Shown: positions 1 to 9,694, counted from the stretch's first letter. The stretch is DNA of 64,000 nucleotides from Agrobacterium larrymoorei (GCF_030819275.1 NZ_JAUTBL010000002.1:622501-686500), one strand, 5' to 3'. Program-made: numbers and translations. Notes: generated by a model from the sequence alone, not told the origin.

Positions 1-1
1 G

Positions 2-643
2 AAGCGCGTGACGGAAAGCTGGGGTATGAAAGCGTTCATGGTGATGAATCTGCCGCTTCAGATGTCTCTGACGCTGTCCCAATGCACTGTCATCACCAGT
101 TGGCCAGCTGATCTGCTTCAGCAATATGATAATGACGGACTTCTCATTGATAGCAACGTCTATAGCGCGCTGAAGAAGGCGAGCGCGCCATTCGTCGTCA
201 ACCAGGACTTCATCAGCCACGGCTTGCGGCCAGTCGTGGCGGACAAGTCCAAGAGCCTGTTTGCCCGCTTCGAGATGATGAATTCTGTATGGTGCCCGGT
301 GCAGGATATGACGGGCACGCGCGGCGCGGTGTCTCTCTCGGGGAGCAGGTCGTCCTTTTCTCCCTCCGAGGTCGCGGAAATCTTCTACCTATCCGCACAT
401 GTCTACGGACATCTTGCCCATGTTCGCAGCCTCGACTCACGAATCAGCGAGACGTTGACCGACCGCGAGATCGACTGCCTCAACTGGACGGCGGCGGGAA
501 AAACAAGTGCTGAGATCGCCGATATCCTCACGCTTTCCGAGCATACGGTCAATCACTACCTCAATCGCGCGACAAAAAAGCTCGATACGGTCAATAGGAC
601 GCAGGCTGTCGCAAAGGCTTTGCGCGTGGGCTTGATAAAATAG
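2..643 (+). CDS. LuxR-family transcriptional regulator (5' end outside window)
   Basis: This reads as a LuxR-type regulator with an N-terminal autoinducer-binding-like domain and a C-terminal helix-turn-helix. The last 60 residues carry the LuxR HTH pattern, with LTDREIDCL, then GKTSAEIADIL, then SEHTVNHYL. Upstream, ITSWPADLLQQYD resembles the conserved Trp/Tyr/Asp stretch of acyl-homoserine-lactone-binding domains. The frame is open to the window edge. Compared with typical 235-250 residue family members about 30 N-terminal residues are missing, so the true start is probably outside the window. A GTG at 8 is possible but would truncate the domain. No LuxI synthase is present here, so it may be an orphan regulator. 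Only 75 bases separate its stop from the best start of the downstream NrtA/NasS-like gene, so the two may be co-transcribed. The ligand is unknown. Confidence 0.85.
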   Translation, partial: KRVTESWGMKAFMVMNLPLQMSLTLSQCTVITSWPADLLQQYDNDGLLIDSNVYSALKKASAPFVVNQDFISHGLRPVVADKSKSLFARFEMMNSVWCPVQDMTGTRGAVSLSGSRSSFSPSEVAEIFYLSAHVYGHLAHVRSLDSRISETLTDREIDCLNWTAAGKTSAEIADILTLSEHTVNHYLNRATKKLDTVNRTQAVAKALRVGLIK

Positions 644-718
644 GGATTTTTTCTTTTTCCTGTTGTTATCCGGGATAGTGTGAGTGATCCTCCTACTCTC
701 GGCAAAGAGGAGACTGAT

Positions 719-1942
719 TTGGCAGGAACACGGCGCTTCAGGGCAGCGTTTTCTCCTACCGTAGACTGCGCCATTCTCGTCGCAGCATTTGAAAAGGGTT
801 TTGCCGCCGACGAAGGCGTCGCCCTTGAACTGATCAGAATGAACGGCCCGCGTGACATTCTCGACGCATGGTCGTCTGCTGAACTTGATGGCGCGCATCT
901 GTCCGTGTCGTTACCGGTGGCCCTCTCATTGCCATCGTCTGAAGTCGAAGCGGATCTCATCATTCCCTTCATTCTCGCGACCGGTGGCTCCACGCTGGTG
1001 GTCAGCTCTCTGCTATATGATGATCTGGTCGAGCAGGGTATGAAAATCCCGGATCCGGGATCGGTAGCCCGAGCGCTTTCGCGCGTCGCTCTGGCGCGTC
1101 AAAAGGCTGATCTGCCGCCCCTCATATTCGCCACGGAGCACCCCTCTGCGACATCGACCTATGAGCTTCTTTATCTCATCGCCAGCACGCGCCTGATTGG
1201 CAAGCAAGACGTGACACTCCTGGAAGCGGCGCCCGCTGAGATGCCCGGCCTGCTACAAAAGGGTAGCATCGACGGCTTCTATGCGGGTGAGCCCTATGGA
1301 AGCTTGGTCGCGATGGAAGAGGAAGGCCGGATCGTCACGACCAAATCCCACATCTGGCAAAACGGGCCCGAAAAGGGTCTTGCCGTTTCGAAGCAATGGG
1401 CGGCGACAAACGAGCAGACGCTGCACGCGATCCTGCGCGCCTTCTACCGCGCGGGCGAATGGTGTGCGTCTGTCGCTAACAGAGAGGAACTGGCTAATCT
1501 TCTGGCCGCGCCTGCCTATCTTTCCTGTGACGTCGAGCACATTCTTGCCTCGCTATCCGGTTTCATCCCACATTCACCCGCGCGGTTGTTGGAATGCCAT
1601 GACTTCTTCTGCGTAAGTGCGAACGCGGTGAACTTCCCCTGGCAAAGCCAAGCCCTCTGGTTCTTCAACCAGATGCTCCGCTGGAACGAATGCCCGCCTC
1701 ATATCGCCGCCGCTGAGAGCGTTCGAGAAGCCGCTGCCGACGTCTTCCGGCCTGACATATTCCGCAAGGCCGTAAAGCCGATCTTCGCGCCTGTGCCGGC
1801 GGCGAACATGAAGCTGGAAGGAACGCTTCATACGAGGGTCTATGTAGGCGCCGATCGAGCACCGCTTCTCCTCGGGCCGGATACCTTCTTCGATGGGCAA
1901 ATCTTCGATCCAGAGAGCTTTGCCACAAGTCACGAAAGCTGA
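719..1942 (+). CDS. NrtA/CmpA/NasS-like solute-binding protein, probably cytosolic
   Basis: The protein has the NMT1/NrtA-type periplasmic binding fold. It opens with a FSPTVDCAILVAAFEKGF segment typical of NrtA, CmpA and NasS, and GFYAGEPYGSLVA matches the G-x-x-x-x-E-P-x-x region in the middle. There is no signal peptide or lipobox, which points to a cytoplasmic ligand sensor like NasS rather than an ABC transporter component. No permease, ATPase or NasT-type ANTAR antiterminator lies nearby; the neighbour is a LuxR regulator on the same strand. I chose TTG at 719 because AGGAG at 708-712 sits 6 bases upstream. A GTG at 680 would add 13 residues but has a poor ribosome site. Nitrate, nitrite or bicarbonate binding is possible by family, but the ligand cannot be read from the sequence. 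Confidence 0.78.
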   Translation: MAGTRRFRAAFSPTVDCAILVAAFEKGFAADEGVALELIRMNGPRDILDAWSSAELDGAHLSVSLPVALSLPSSEVEADLIIPFILATGGSTLVVSSLLYDDLVEQGMKIPDPGSVARALSRVALARQKADLPPLIFATEHPSATSTYELLYLIASTRLIGKQDVTLLEAAPAEMPGLLQKGSIDGFYAGEPYGSLVAMEEEGRIVTTKSHIWQNGPEKGLAVSKQWAATNEQTLHAILRAFYRAGEWCASVANREELANLLAAPAYLSCDVEHILASLSGFIPHSPARLLECHDFFCVSANAVNFPWQSQALWFFNQMLRWNECPPHIAAAESVREAAADVFRPDIFRKAVKPIFAPVPAANMKLEGTLHTRVYVGADRAPLLLGPDTFFDGQIFDPESFATSHES

Positions 1943-2109
1943 TGATGCTCTCTCGTGAGATCCAATTCGGAGCAAGCCGGGCCCGGTCCCCTTATAATGC
2001 ATGCCGATTTGCGCGCCGGGGCGTTTCTCTGTTAAACCCGATACTCTGATATTGGCGAATGGCGTGGGCTCCCTTATCTAACCCTTGCTGAAACGGATGG
2101 GGGTTGGGC

Positions 2110-3240
2110 ATGGCACAGGCAGATAAAAGACAGATCGAGCAGGCTCTCGATCAGGTGATCTATCCAGGCAGCGACAAGAGCATCGTCGCACTCGGTATGG
2201 TCTCGGAAATCTTTCTGAGCGATTCAAAGGCTTATTTCTCCCTCACCGTGCCCGCAGATCGCGCCAAGGAGCTGGAGCCTCTGCGGCTTGCGGCCGAGAA
2301 GGCGACACTTGCCGTTCCGGGTGTCAAGGCAGCTGTGGTGGCTTTGACCGCCAATAGCAGGCCTGGCAGCGCCTCCAATACCACGGCGCCAAAGGCCCCG
2401 CCGACAGCACCGAGACCTGCGCCACAGCAGCAGGCGAAGGCTGGCGTTCCGGGAATCGGATCGATCATCGCGGTCGCCTCCGGCAAGGGCGGGGTGGGCA
2501 AATCCACAACCGCCGTCAACCTCGCTTTGGGTTTGCAGGCGCTGGGTTTACGCGTCGGCGTTCTCGACGCCGATATCTACGGCCCATCTGTTCCTCGGTT
2601 GCTCGGCATATCGGGCCGCCCGAAGCAGGGCGAAGGCCGCACCATCATGCCGATGGAAAATTACGGCCTGAAAGTCATGTCCATGGGTTTCCTGGTGGAT
2701 GAAGAAGCGGCCATGATCTGGCGCGGGCCCATGGTGCAATCGGCACTGATGCAGATGCTGCGCGAAGTCGTCTGGGGAGAGCTGGACGTTCTGGTTCTCG
2801 ATATGCCGCCCGGAACCGGCGACGTGCAGTTGACAATTGCCCAGCAAGTCCCGCTGGCAGGCGCGGTGATCGTCTCCACGCCGCAGGATATGGCACTCAT
2901 CGATGCGCGAAAGGGCATCACCATGTTTCGCAAGGTCGAGGTGCCGCTTCTCGGCGTCATTGAGAATATGAGCTATTTCATCGCGCCGGATACCGGCAAG
3001 CGCTATGACATTTTTGGCCATGGCGGTGCGCAGGCTGAGGCTGAGCGTATCGGTGTGCCATTCCTGGGTGCTGTGCCTCTGACAATGTCGATCCGAGAAA
3101 TGTCGGATGCCGGGACACCGATCGTCGTCTCCGAACCGGATGGCCCGCAGGCGCAATCCTACAGGGAGATTGCACAAAAGGTGTGGACAGAGATTGGAAG
3201 AGGCACCGCCCGCACGGCGCCAAAGATCATATTTGAATAG
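2110..3240 (+). CDS. mrp: Mrp/NBP35-family ATPase, Fe-S cluster carrier
   Basis: This is an ATP-dependent scaffold or carrier for iron-sulfur clusters (Mrp/ApbC family). It has an N-terminal DUF59/MIP18-like domain (about residues 1-80), a Pro/Ala-rich linker (about 85-110) and a P-loop domain with a deviant Walker A, GKGGVGKS, at about 125-132. DMPPGTGD follows in the middle. Enteric and many other Mrp proteins have a CPxCG pair after ENMSYF. Here that segment reads ENMSYFIAPDTGKRYD, so the cluster-binding cysteines are absent. Rhizobial Mrp proteins generally show this, to my knowledge. ATG at 2110 is preferred over TTG at 2104. The gene stands alone, with more than 150 bases on each side. 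Confidence 0.93.
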   Translation: MAQADKRQIEQALDQVIYPGSDKSIVALGMVSEIFLSDSKAYFSLTVPADRAKELEPLRLAAEKATLAVPGVKAAVVALTANSRPGSASNTTAPKAPPTAPRPAPQQQAKAGVPGIGSIIAVASGKGGVGKSTTAVNLALGLQALGLRVGVLDADIYGPSVPRLLGISGRPKQGEGRTIMPMENYGLKVMSMGFLVDEEAAMIWRGPMVQSALMQMLREVVWGELDVLVLDMPPGTGDVQLTIAQQVPLAGAVIVSTPQDMALIDARKGITMFRKVEVPLLGVIENMSYFIAPDTGKRYDIFGHGGAQAEAERIGVPFLGAVPLTMSIREMSDAGTPIVVSEPDGPQAQSYREIAQKVWTEIGRGTARTAPKIIFE

Positions 3241-3567
3241 AAAGCTTTGAAAATATTACAGAAAACCCGCTGAGATCGATGCGCTGACTGCATATCTATC
3301 GAGCACCGGAAGCAGGTCAGAAAGATTTGCACCGAGTAAGAGGGGCTACAATAGCTTGTTTTGAATGCCTTTTTCTTAAAGCTAGCTGTTCCGGAGGTCG
3401 CATAGCCTGACGCCTTAGACGAAAATACCCCTTGATTCTTTACCCTGTTGGGAGCATAGCCCGGCGCCGTTTGAACCGCAGTCTTGCTCATGCGTTTGCG
3501 AACGCTACGCATGATGTGTTAGATCGACCAGCCGATGACAGTTGGCGCCGCGGACCGGAGAACCTGA
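3241..3567. other. Intergenic region between mrp and corA
   Basis: No convincing gene is present in these 327 bases. A dyad is visible at 3490-3512: ATGCGT and ACGCAT flank an inner GCG/CGC pair. It lies about 55 bases before the corA start and could be an operator or a leader hairpin. No clear -35/-10 pair was found. Confidence 0.4.
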
Positions 3568-4545
3568 TTGATAAAAGCCTATCGCTCGAATTGCGAGGCG
3601 ATCAGCCTGTCTGCTGACGGGGAGCTTACGCATTTATCCGACGACATCGTCTGGATCGATCTCATTAATCCCCACCGCGACGAGGAAAAGCGTGTTGAAG
3701 CCCTGCTTGGTACAGAGCTTCCGACGCGTGAGGATCTGAAAGACATCGAGCCTTCCAGCCGTCTGTATACGGAGGACAATAATGTCTTCATGACGGCATC
3801 GCTCGTCTGGAAGGCAGATTCTTCCGATCCGCAACTAACCGATGTCGCTTTTATCCTTGTCGGCAACCGGCTTGTGACCATCCGCTACGCCGAGCCGAAA
3901 TCGTTCAATCTGTTCATCGCTGCCATTGCCCGCACGCCGCATGAGATCCGCAGCGGTGCGGCGCTGCTTTTGAAGCTGCTCGAAACCATCGTCGACCGCA
4001 CGGCCGAAATCATCGAGAACACCGTCGTCGGTATCGACCACGTGGCGAAGGGTATCTTCGGTGGCGAGGCGCGCAGCAAGCGCAAGGCGCCCCGTTATCT
4101 CGAAGACAAGATTTCCGAGATCGCTTCATTCCATCGTCTGGTCTCGAAAGTGCGGGACAGTCTGACCTCGCTTGCCCGTGTCCAGTCTTTTTTGCAGGCG
4201 ACGGCGCTGGTTCAGGAGGACAAGGATGCGAAGGAAATGGGTGGCTCGATCGCACGCGACATCCATTCGCTGTCCGAGCACGTATCCTATATTTCCGGCA
4301 ACCTGACCTTTCTGCTGGATGCATCGCTTGGCATCATCAATGTCGAGCAAAACGCGATCATCAAGATTTTCTCCATCGCATCGGTCGTCTTTCTGCCGCC
4401 GACGCTGGTGGCCTCCATTTACGGAATGAACTTTGCGCACATGCCGGAATTGCAGTGGGCCTATGGCTATCCGCTCGCAGTCTTCGTCATGCTGATATCG
4501 GCGATCATCCCGTTTATCGTTTTTCGCTGGAAGGGCTGGCTCTAG
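3568..4545 (+). CDS. corA: CorA-family Mg2+/Co2+ transporter
   Basis: The gene encodes an inner-membrane magnesium/cobalt channel of the CorA family. At 325 residues it has the usual length. The large cytosolic N-terminal domain ends in a long helical stretch, followed by two C-terminal membrane segments. The diagnostic GMN ion-selectivity motif is at about residues 286-288 (SIYGMNF), at the end of the first membrane helix. The start is TTG, with GGAG 7 bases upstream; no better ATG lies near. kup begins 15 bases after the stop, so the two ion transporters probably form an operon. A second, more divergent GMN protein lies at 55448-56443. Confidence 0.92.
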   Translation: MIKAYRSNCEAISLSADGELTHLSDDIVWIDLINPHRDEEKRVEALLGTELPTREDLKDIEPSSRLYTEDNNVFMTASLVWKADSSDPQLTDVAFILVGNRLVTIRYAEPKSFNLFIAAIARTPHEIRSGAALLLKLLETIVDRTAEIIENTVVGIDHVAKGIFGGEARSKRKAPRYLEDKISEIASFHRLVSKVRDSLTSLARVQSFLQATALVQEDKDAKEMGGSIARDIHSLSEHVSYISGNLTFLLDASLGIINVEQNAIIKIFSIASVVFLPPTLVASIYGMNFAHMPELQWAYGYPLAVFVMLISAIIPFIVFRWKGWL

Positions 4546-4560
4546 AGGGCCAGGATTCAT

Positions 4561-6477
4561 ATGCCTAATCCGTTTGAAAAAGACATGCTCGACAAGCCTG
4601 AAGTGGAGGACAACCACCAGCAAGGGCTGTTTGCGGCCATGCTCGGTTCCATCGGCGTTGTATACGGCGATATCGGCACGAGCCCTCTTTATGCGTTCAG
4701 AGAAGCGCTGAAGCCGATCTCTCAGGACGGGCTGACCGAAGCCGAAGTCATCGGCCTTATTTCACTGATGATCTGGTCGCTCACCATCATTGTCACGATC
4801 AAATACATCTGTTTTCTGCTGCGGGCCGACAATGATGGCGAAGGCGGAACGCTTTCCCTCCTGGCGCTGCTGATGAAGAGAGCAGGGGCGCGGCGCAATT
4901 TCCTCATCATGCTCGGCCTGATCGGTGCGGCTCTCTTCCTGGGCGACGCGATGATCACGCCGGCGCTTTCGGTCCTCTCCGCCGTGGAAGGCCTGAAGCT
5001 CGTGACCCCGCAAATGGATGAATTCATCATTCCGATCTCGCTCGTCATTCTGGTGGGTCTCTTTGCCATCCAGTCGCATGGCACGGAGATCGTGGCCAAG
5101 TTCTTCGGCCCGATCACAGCAGTCTGGTTCATCGTGATGGGCTTTGTCGGGCTCCTGCATATCTCTGACGACTTCAGGATCCTCTATTCCTTCAATCCGA
5201 TCCATGCGGTCGAGTTTCTGATGAATGAGGGTTTTTATGGTCTTGTGGTGCTCGGTGCGGTGTTTCTGACCATTACGGGTGCCGAAGCGCTTTATGCCGA
5301 TCTTGGCCATTTTGGACGCAAGCCCATCCAGTGGGCCTGGTTCGCGCTGGTCTTTCCCGCACTCACCCTCAATTATCTCGGCCAAGGCGCGCTGGTCCTG
5401 AAGGACCAGTCCACCATGTCGAACCCCTTCTATTTGATGTTCCCGCAATGGGCGCTGCTGCCGGCGGTTATCCTTGCGACGGCTGCCACCATCATTGCCA
5501 GCCAGGCAGTGATCACGGGTGCCTTCTCAATGGTGCGCCAGGCGATCAACCTCGGCTACCTGCCGCGCATGGAAATCCTCTTCACCTCCGAGACCAATAC
5601 CGGACAGATCTATCTGCCGTCCGTCAACACTGTGCTACTCATCGGCGTCGTCGCCCTGGTGTTCACTTTCAAGAGTTCCGACGCGCTCGCTACCGCCTAT
5701 GGTATCTCCGTTACCGGCGCGATGGTCGTGACCAGCCTGTTGTTCTTTCAGTTTGCCCGCAGCCAATGGAAATGGTCGCTGCCGCTCACGCTCCTGGTCG
5801 TTCTGCCCTTTATCACGCTTGAACTGATTTTCCTCGGCGCCAACCTCTTGAAAATCCATGACGGTGGCTACGTGCCGGTCCTGCTGGCAATTGCCTTTAC
5901 CGTCATTATGATGACGTGGCAGCGCGGCTCCAAGATACTCTTTGCCAAGACTCGGAGAACCGACGTGCCGCTGAAGGCTTTCGTCGCCTCTGTGGAGAAG
6001 GAAAGTGCGCATGCGCCGGTGCGTATTCCCGGCACGGCGATCTTCCTGACAGGCGATCCTGAGACGGCACCCGCCGCATTGCTGCATAACCTCAAACACA
6101 ACCACGTTCTGCACGACAAGAACGTCATCCTGACGATCCGCACGGAGGATACGCCGCGCGTTCACACGGACAAACGCTACACCATGACCAAGATCAGTGA
6201 GCGCTTCGTCGTGGTCGAATTGCATTTCGGCTTCATGGAAACCCAGAACGTCACCCAGGCACTCGGCTATCTGCGCCGCACCGGATACAAGTTCGACATC
6301 ATGTCGACCTCCTTCTATCTCGGACGTCGAAAACTGGTGCCGGATTCGAAATCGGCCATGCCTGGCTGGCAGAACCGGTTGTTCATCGCTCTGGCGGAAA
6401 ATGCGGCTGACCCATCCGATTATTTCCGCCTTCCGACAAACCGCGTCGTCGAACTCGGCTCACACGTGGTCATTTGA
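4561..6477 (+). CDS. kup: Kup potassium:proton symporter
   Basis: The product is a low-affinity K+ uptake permease of the KUP/HAK/KT family. At 638 residues it has about twelve hydrophobic membrane segments followed by a soluble C-terminal tail of roughly 160 residues. The family signature [11 protein letters not shown] is at about residues 34-44, and [13 protein letters not shown] is in the middle. The start ATG at 4561 follows corA closely. Expression probably begins upstream of corA. A strong hairpin terminator follows the stop at about 6500. The protein looks intact. Confidence 0.96.
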   Translation: MPNPFEKDMLDKPEVEDNHQQGLFAAMLGSIGVVYGDIGTSPLYAFREALKPISQDGLTEAEVIGLISLMIWSLTIIVTIKYICFLLRADNDGEGGTLSLLALLMKRAGARRNFLIMLGLIGAALFLGDAMITPALSVLSAVEGLKLVTPQMDEFIIPISLVILVGLFAIQSHGTEIVAKFFGPITAVWFIVMGFVGLLHISDDFRILYSFNPIHAVEFLMNEGFYGLVVLGAVFLTITGAEALYADLGHFGRKPIQWAWFALVFPALTLNYLGQGALVLKDQSTMSNPFYLMFPQWALLPAVILATAATIIASQAVITGAFSMVRQAINLGYLPRMEILFTSETNTGQIYLPSVNTVLLIGVVALVFTFKSSDALATAYGISVTGAMVVTSLLFFQFARSQWKWSLPLTLLVVLPFITLELIFLGANLLKIHDGGYVPVLLAIAFTVIMMTWQRGSKILFAKTRRTDVPLKAFVASVEKESAHAPVRIPGTAIFLTGDPETAPAALLHNLKHNHVLHDKNVILTIRTEDTPRVHTDKRYTMTKISERFVVVELHFGFMETQNVTQALGYLRRTGYKFDIMSTSFYLGRRKLVPDSKSAMPGWQNRLFIALAENAADPSDYFRLPTNRVVELGSHVVI

Positions 6478-6499
6478 GCTTCCAATACAATCTTTTAGC

Positions 6500-6536
6500 A
6501 ACGCGTCGCTCTCCTCTCCGAGAGCGGCGCGTTTTA
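6500..6536 (+). terminator. Rho-independent terminator after kup
   Basis: The stem pairs ACGCG (6501-6505) and CGCTCTC (6507-6513) with GAGAGCG (6520-6526) and CGCGT (6528-6532), with a six-base loop. A short T run follows (6532-6535). Confidence 0.8.
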
Positions 6537-6652
6537 GTATCTGGTCACACATTAATGTGAGGTGGCTTTCAAAGGCGCCTCGTTAACCAAGCATCAAGGT
6601 TAATGAGAGATTATCCGGCTGTGTAGCAAGTTGTTTGCGTGTGTCCGGAGTC

Positions 6653-7828
6653 ATGGTTTTGCGTTCAAGAAAAGTATCGCGTCGCGGGCCCCTCATTGCC
6701 TATGAGAAGTGGACCTCGCCTATCGTCTTTGGCCTTGTGGCCTGGCTTGCCTTCCCCTCCCTTGCAGCCCGCGCGGATCTTGCTTCGCTTCTTGCTGGTC
6801 TTGATGCCGGCGGCGAACAGTGGCGCATGGTGCTGACCAACTCCCCAGCGGGTTCTGTTCACAACGCGTCTCTGGCTTTCAATGATGCGAGCGATACTGC
6901 GGCCATCACCGGCGCAGGCATGACGCTTCCCGATGGCCGTAAAGTTGCCTTCGTCACCAAAAAGGGTGGCCATGAGACGACGCCCGATAGCGAGCGTGTC
7001 AATCGCGCCGCCAAGAAGGGCAGGGTCATGGCCACCGAAGTGATGCAGCCGCCGAAAGCCTTTACTGCCGGCTCGGTTCTTCAACGCACAAGCATGATCG
7101 ATATCGAGCCGCTGAAGCGCAAGGATCGAACCGCCTTCGTCAAGCCGAAGAAAAGCAAGGAGATCGAACTTGCCTCCTTCTATTTCCGCCGCGATGAGAA
7201 GAAGGCCGATAAAACCGTGTCGCCAATGCTGGCGGGTCTGGTCACCAACCGCACCCCGGATGTACTGGCCACGGCCTACGCCCCGGCGGAGCCGGACTTC
7301 GCCCGCGAGTCACCCTTCGACGCCATCCTGAAAAAGCCGGATACCGGGCGTTTCATTCCGCCGATCTCCCCGGATGATCACGCCTGGGCGGCGACACCGC
7401 TACCGGCAGAAGCCTTTTCGGCTGCGGAGCAACAGTGCTTGGCCTCCGGCATCTACTTCGAAGCCCGCGGCGAATCCATCAAGGGGCAAGCGGCCGTCGC
7501 TCAGGTCATTCTCAACCGCGTGCGCAACCCCGCCTATCCGAAAACCATCTGCGGCGTGGTCTATCAGAACAAGGATTGGCGTAACCGCTGCCAGTTCTCC
7601 TTCGCCTGCGACAACATCAAGGACCGCGTCAATTCCGAGCGGCACTGGAAGATGGCGCGCGAAGTTGCCATGGCAACGACAGCCGGCAAGATCTGGCTGA
7701 GTGAAGTGGGCTCTGCTACCCATTATCACGCCATCTATGTCCGACCCGCCTGGGGCAAATCCATGAAGAAGGTCGGCAGGATCGGGTTGCACGTCTTCTA
7801 CCGGACCTATGGCGGCGGCTGGAGCTAG
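6653..7828 (+). CDS. SleB-type cell-wall hydrolase with N-terminal membrane anchor or signal
   Basis: The C-terminal 130 residues form a hydrolase_2 (SleB) domain. It contains QQCLASGIYFEARGES, AAVAQVILNRVRNPAYP, CQFSFACD and ATHYHAIYVRP, with the conserved glutamate and paired cysteines. Such domains cleave peptidoglycan, probably as lytic enzymes in the periplasm. The N-terminus has a basic patch and a hydrophobic helix ending in ARA, which fits a signal peptide or anchor. The intervening roughly 230 residues are low in recognisable motifs. The start is uncertain: ATG at 6653 has GGAG only 2 bases away, TTG at 6659 has better spacing, and longer TTG/GTG starts exist. Rhizobia are not spore formers, so the SleB name reflects only the fold. 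Confidence 0.88.
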   Translation: MVLRSRKVSRRGPLIAYEKWTSPIVFGLVAWLAFPSLAARADLASLLAGLDAGGEQWRMVLTNSPAGSVHNASLAFNDASDTAAITGAGMTLPDGRKVAFVTKKGGHETTPDSERVNRAAKKGRVMATEVMQPPKAFTAGSVLQRTSMIDIEPLKRKDRTAFVKPKKSKEIELASFYFRRDEKKADKTVSPMLAGLVTNRTPDVLATAYAPAEPDFARESPFDAILKKPDTGRFIPPISPDDHAWAATPLPAEAFSAAEQQCLASGIYFEARGESIKGQAAVAQVILNRVRNPAYPKTICGVVYQNKDWRNRCQFSFACDNIKDRVNSERHWKMAREVAMATTAGKIWLSEVGSATHYHAIYVRPAWGKSMKKVGRIGLHVFYRTYGGGWS

Positions 7829-8131
7829 AGCGTTACCATTTAACAAGGAAGCGCTGTCACGATCACGCGGATTTGCCTGCAAAACCCGTGTCAAAAATGC
7901 CGATTCCATCGGCAAACCGTGCCAAGATTCCATGTATGTCGCTCAAGCGATTGATTTTAATCAGAAAATTTGTGCTGAAACAAGCGCCGACGGTGCCTTG
8001 ACTAGCGAAGTCCCTAAAACTATGTTGCGCGCGACTTCAGAGCGGGCTGGAACAGGCTAAAAGCCCTGCCGTTTACAACTCCAAAGGGTTCTGGCAACGC
8101 TGGAACGGAGCGAAAAGGGCAGGATTTTAAA
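7829..8131. other. Leader region upstream of the F0 ATP synthase operon
   Basis: I see no credible gene in these 303 bases. The region contains the promoter at 7997-8025. The transcribed leader would be about 100 bases long before atpI. A GGCAGGA-like ribosome site sits just before the atpI ATG. Confidence 0.5.
7997..8025 (+). promoter_or_regulatory. Predicted housekeeping promoter of the atpIBEF'F operon
   Basis: CTTGAC at 7997-8002 and CTATGT at 8020-8025 are separated by 17 bases. This matches the alphaproteobacterial sigma-70 consensus (CTTGAC-N17-CTATAT) in 11 of 12 positions. It lies about 105 bases before atpI. Confidence 0.65.
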
Positions 8132-8497
8132 ATGACCGGCAACCGTAACGATAGTCTGGATGAGCGCCGCAAGCGCCTTGCCGAGGGATTGGCCAAGGTT
8201 CATGCGGACGATGAGGCGGAGAGGCGGACGGAGCAGAACGCGGAGGAGAGCCGGAAAGGCTTTGCGATGGCGATCAAGCTCTCTTCGGAATTCATTTCCG
8301 CAATTATTGTCGGCGCGATGCTGGGTTATCTTCTGGACTATTTTGCCGGCACGTCGCCGTGGGGGATGATCGTTCTTCTTCTTCTCGGTTTTTGTGCAGG
8401 CGTGTTGAATGTTCTGCGGTCTGCGGGGATGGTGGCAAAGCCGCCGCTTCTTCAGGATGGGCTGGGGAAAGATCAGGGTGGGGAGAAAAACGGCTGA
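8132..8497 (+). CDS. atpI: F0F1 ATP synthase subunit I
   Basis: This is the small AtpI protein that usually opens alphaproteobacterial F0 operons and assists c-ring assembly or Mg2+ supply. The 121 residues have a charged N-terminal half with a helical, possibly coiled-coil character (about residues 8-45). Two membrane helices follow (about 52-72 and 78-98), with GAMLGYLLDYFAGTSPWG typical of the family. It is first in the operon, 70 bases before atpB. It looks intact. Confidence 0.9.
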   Translation: MTGNRNDSLDERRKRLAEGLAKVHADDEAERRTEQNAEESRKGFAMAIKLSSEFISAIIVGAMLGYLLDYFAGTSPWGMIVLLLLGFCAGVLNVLRSAGMVAKPPLLQDGLGKDQGGEKNG

Positions 8498-8567
8498 TGC
8501 CGTTCTTTCCATGAAATATAGATGCGAGGTGCCGCGGTTCTGCGGCAACAGGTAAAGAGGGCAGCCG

Positions 8568-9317
8568 GTGGCAAACGATCCGACTCATCAGTTCTTGGTG
8601 CAGCCGATTATCCCGATCAATATCGGTGGCGTTGATTTTTCGTTCACCAATGCATCGCTTTTCATGGTTGCTACAGTCGCTGCGGCGTCGGGCTTCCTTT
8701 ATTTCGCAACGTCGAACCGCGGACTGATCCCAGGCCGCGTGCAGTCCGTTGCCGAAATGTCCTACGAATTCATCGCATCGATGCTTCGTGAAGGTGCGGG
8801 CAAGAAGGGGATGGTCTTCTTCCCCTTCGTCTTCTCGCTCTTCATGTTCGTTCTGACGGCCAACCTTCTCGGCATGTTCCCGTATTTCTTCACGGTAACG
8901 AGCCAGATCATCGTGACCTTTGCACTGTCGTGCCTCGTCATCGGAACTGTCATCGTCTACGGTTTCTACAAGCACGGCCTGCACTTCCTCGGCATCTTCG
9001 CTCCTTCGGGCGTTCCTGCCGTTCTCCTGCCGCTTGTGTCGGCCATCGAGGTCATTTCCTTTCTCTCGCGTCCGATCAGCCTTTCCGTTCGTCTTTTCGC
9101 GAACATGCTGGCAGGTCACATCACGCTGAAGGTATTCGCGGGTTTCGTCGCTTCCATGAGCGCGCTTGGCGCGATCGGTGTCGGCGGAGCGATCCTGCCT
9201 CTCCTCATGACGGTCGCCATGACCGCTCTCGAATTTCTCGTCGCCTTCTTGCAGGCATATGTCTTCGCGGTACTGACATGCATGTACCTGAATGACGCCG
9301 TGCATGGTGGTCACTGA
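8568..9317 (+). CDS. atpB: ATP synthase F0 subunit a
   Basis: Subunit a forms the proton half-channels of the F0 motor in the inner membrane. At 249 residues the length is normal, with five to six hydrophobic helices. The essential arginine is R175 in the motif [14 protein letters not shown]. The C-terminal helix contains the conserved [15 protein letters not shown]. The start is GTG at 8568, with an AGGGCAG ribosome site. It lies between atpI and atpE in the classic alphaproteobacterial F0 order. Confidence 0.97.
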   Translation: MANDPTHQFLVQPIIPINIGGVDFSFTNASLFMVATVAAASGFLYFATSNRGLIPGRVQSVAEMSYEFIASMLREGAGKKGMVFFPFVFSLFMFVLTANLLGMFPYFFTVTSQIIVTFALSCLVIGTVIVYGFYKHGLHFLGIFAPSGVPAVLLPLVSAIEVISFLSRPISLSVRLFANMLAGHITLKVFAGFVASMSALGAIGVGGAILPLLMTVAMTALEFLVAFLQAYVFAVLTCMYLNDAVHGGH

Positions 9318-9387
9318 GAAGTAAAGTCGCTGGCCCCGGAACCGGGTGTCAAAAAACAGCCGCAACAACCATTTCAAGGAGCTTAAT

Positions 9388-9615
9388 ATGGAAGCGGAAG
9401 CAGCAAAGTACATCGGCGCAGGTCTCGCATGCCTCGGCATGGCTGGTACGTCCCTCGCTCTCGGCCGCATCTTCGGCGATTTCCTCTCCGGCGCACTGCG
9501 CAACCCGTCTGCCGCTGACAGCCAGTTCGGCCGTCTGGTATTCGGCTTCGCCGTTACGGAAGCTCTGGGCATCTTCTCGCTGCTCGTTGCTCTCCTTCTC
9601 CTGTTCGCTGTCTAA
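9388..9615 (+). CDS. atpE: ATP synthase F0 subunit c
   Basis: Subunit c is the proteolipid of the rotating ring. The 75 residues form a helical hairpin. The first helix has a Gly/Ala-rich packing motif, the polar loop is RNP (residues 38-40), and the proton-binding carboxylate is E58 in FAVTEALGIF. ATG at 9388 is chosen because AAGGAG lies 8 bases upstream and the protein then has the canonical length. An open frame extending further upstream to 9346 is not needed. Confidence 0.97.
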   Translation: MEAEAAKYIGAGLACLGMAGTSLALGRIFGDFLSGALRNPSAADSQFGRLVFGFAVTEALGIFSLLVALLLLFAV

Positions 9616-9694
9616 TAACGGCATCAGGTTTGGATCACGGCTCGCAAACGGCGTGCCGTGATCCTTCGCATTTGCAGTACCCCTGGAGGTGAGC

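Noticed and set aside
7809..8060. Small open frame overlapping the end of the SleB-type gene
   Set aside because: No ribosome site, no conserved features, and it covers the F0 operon promoter.
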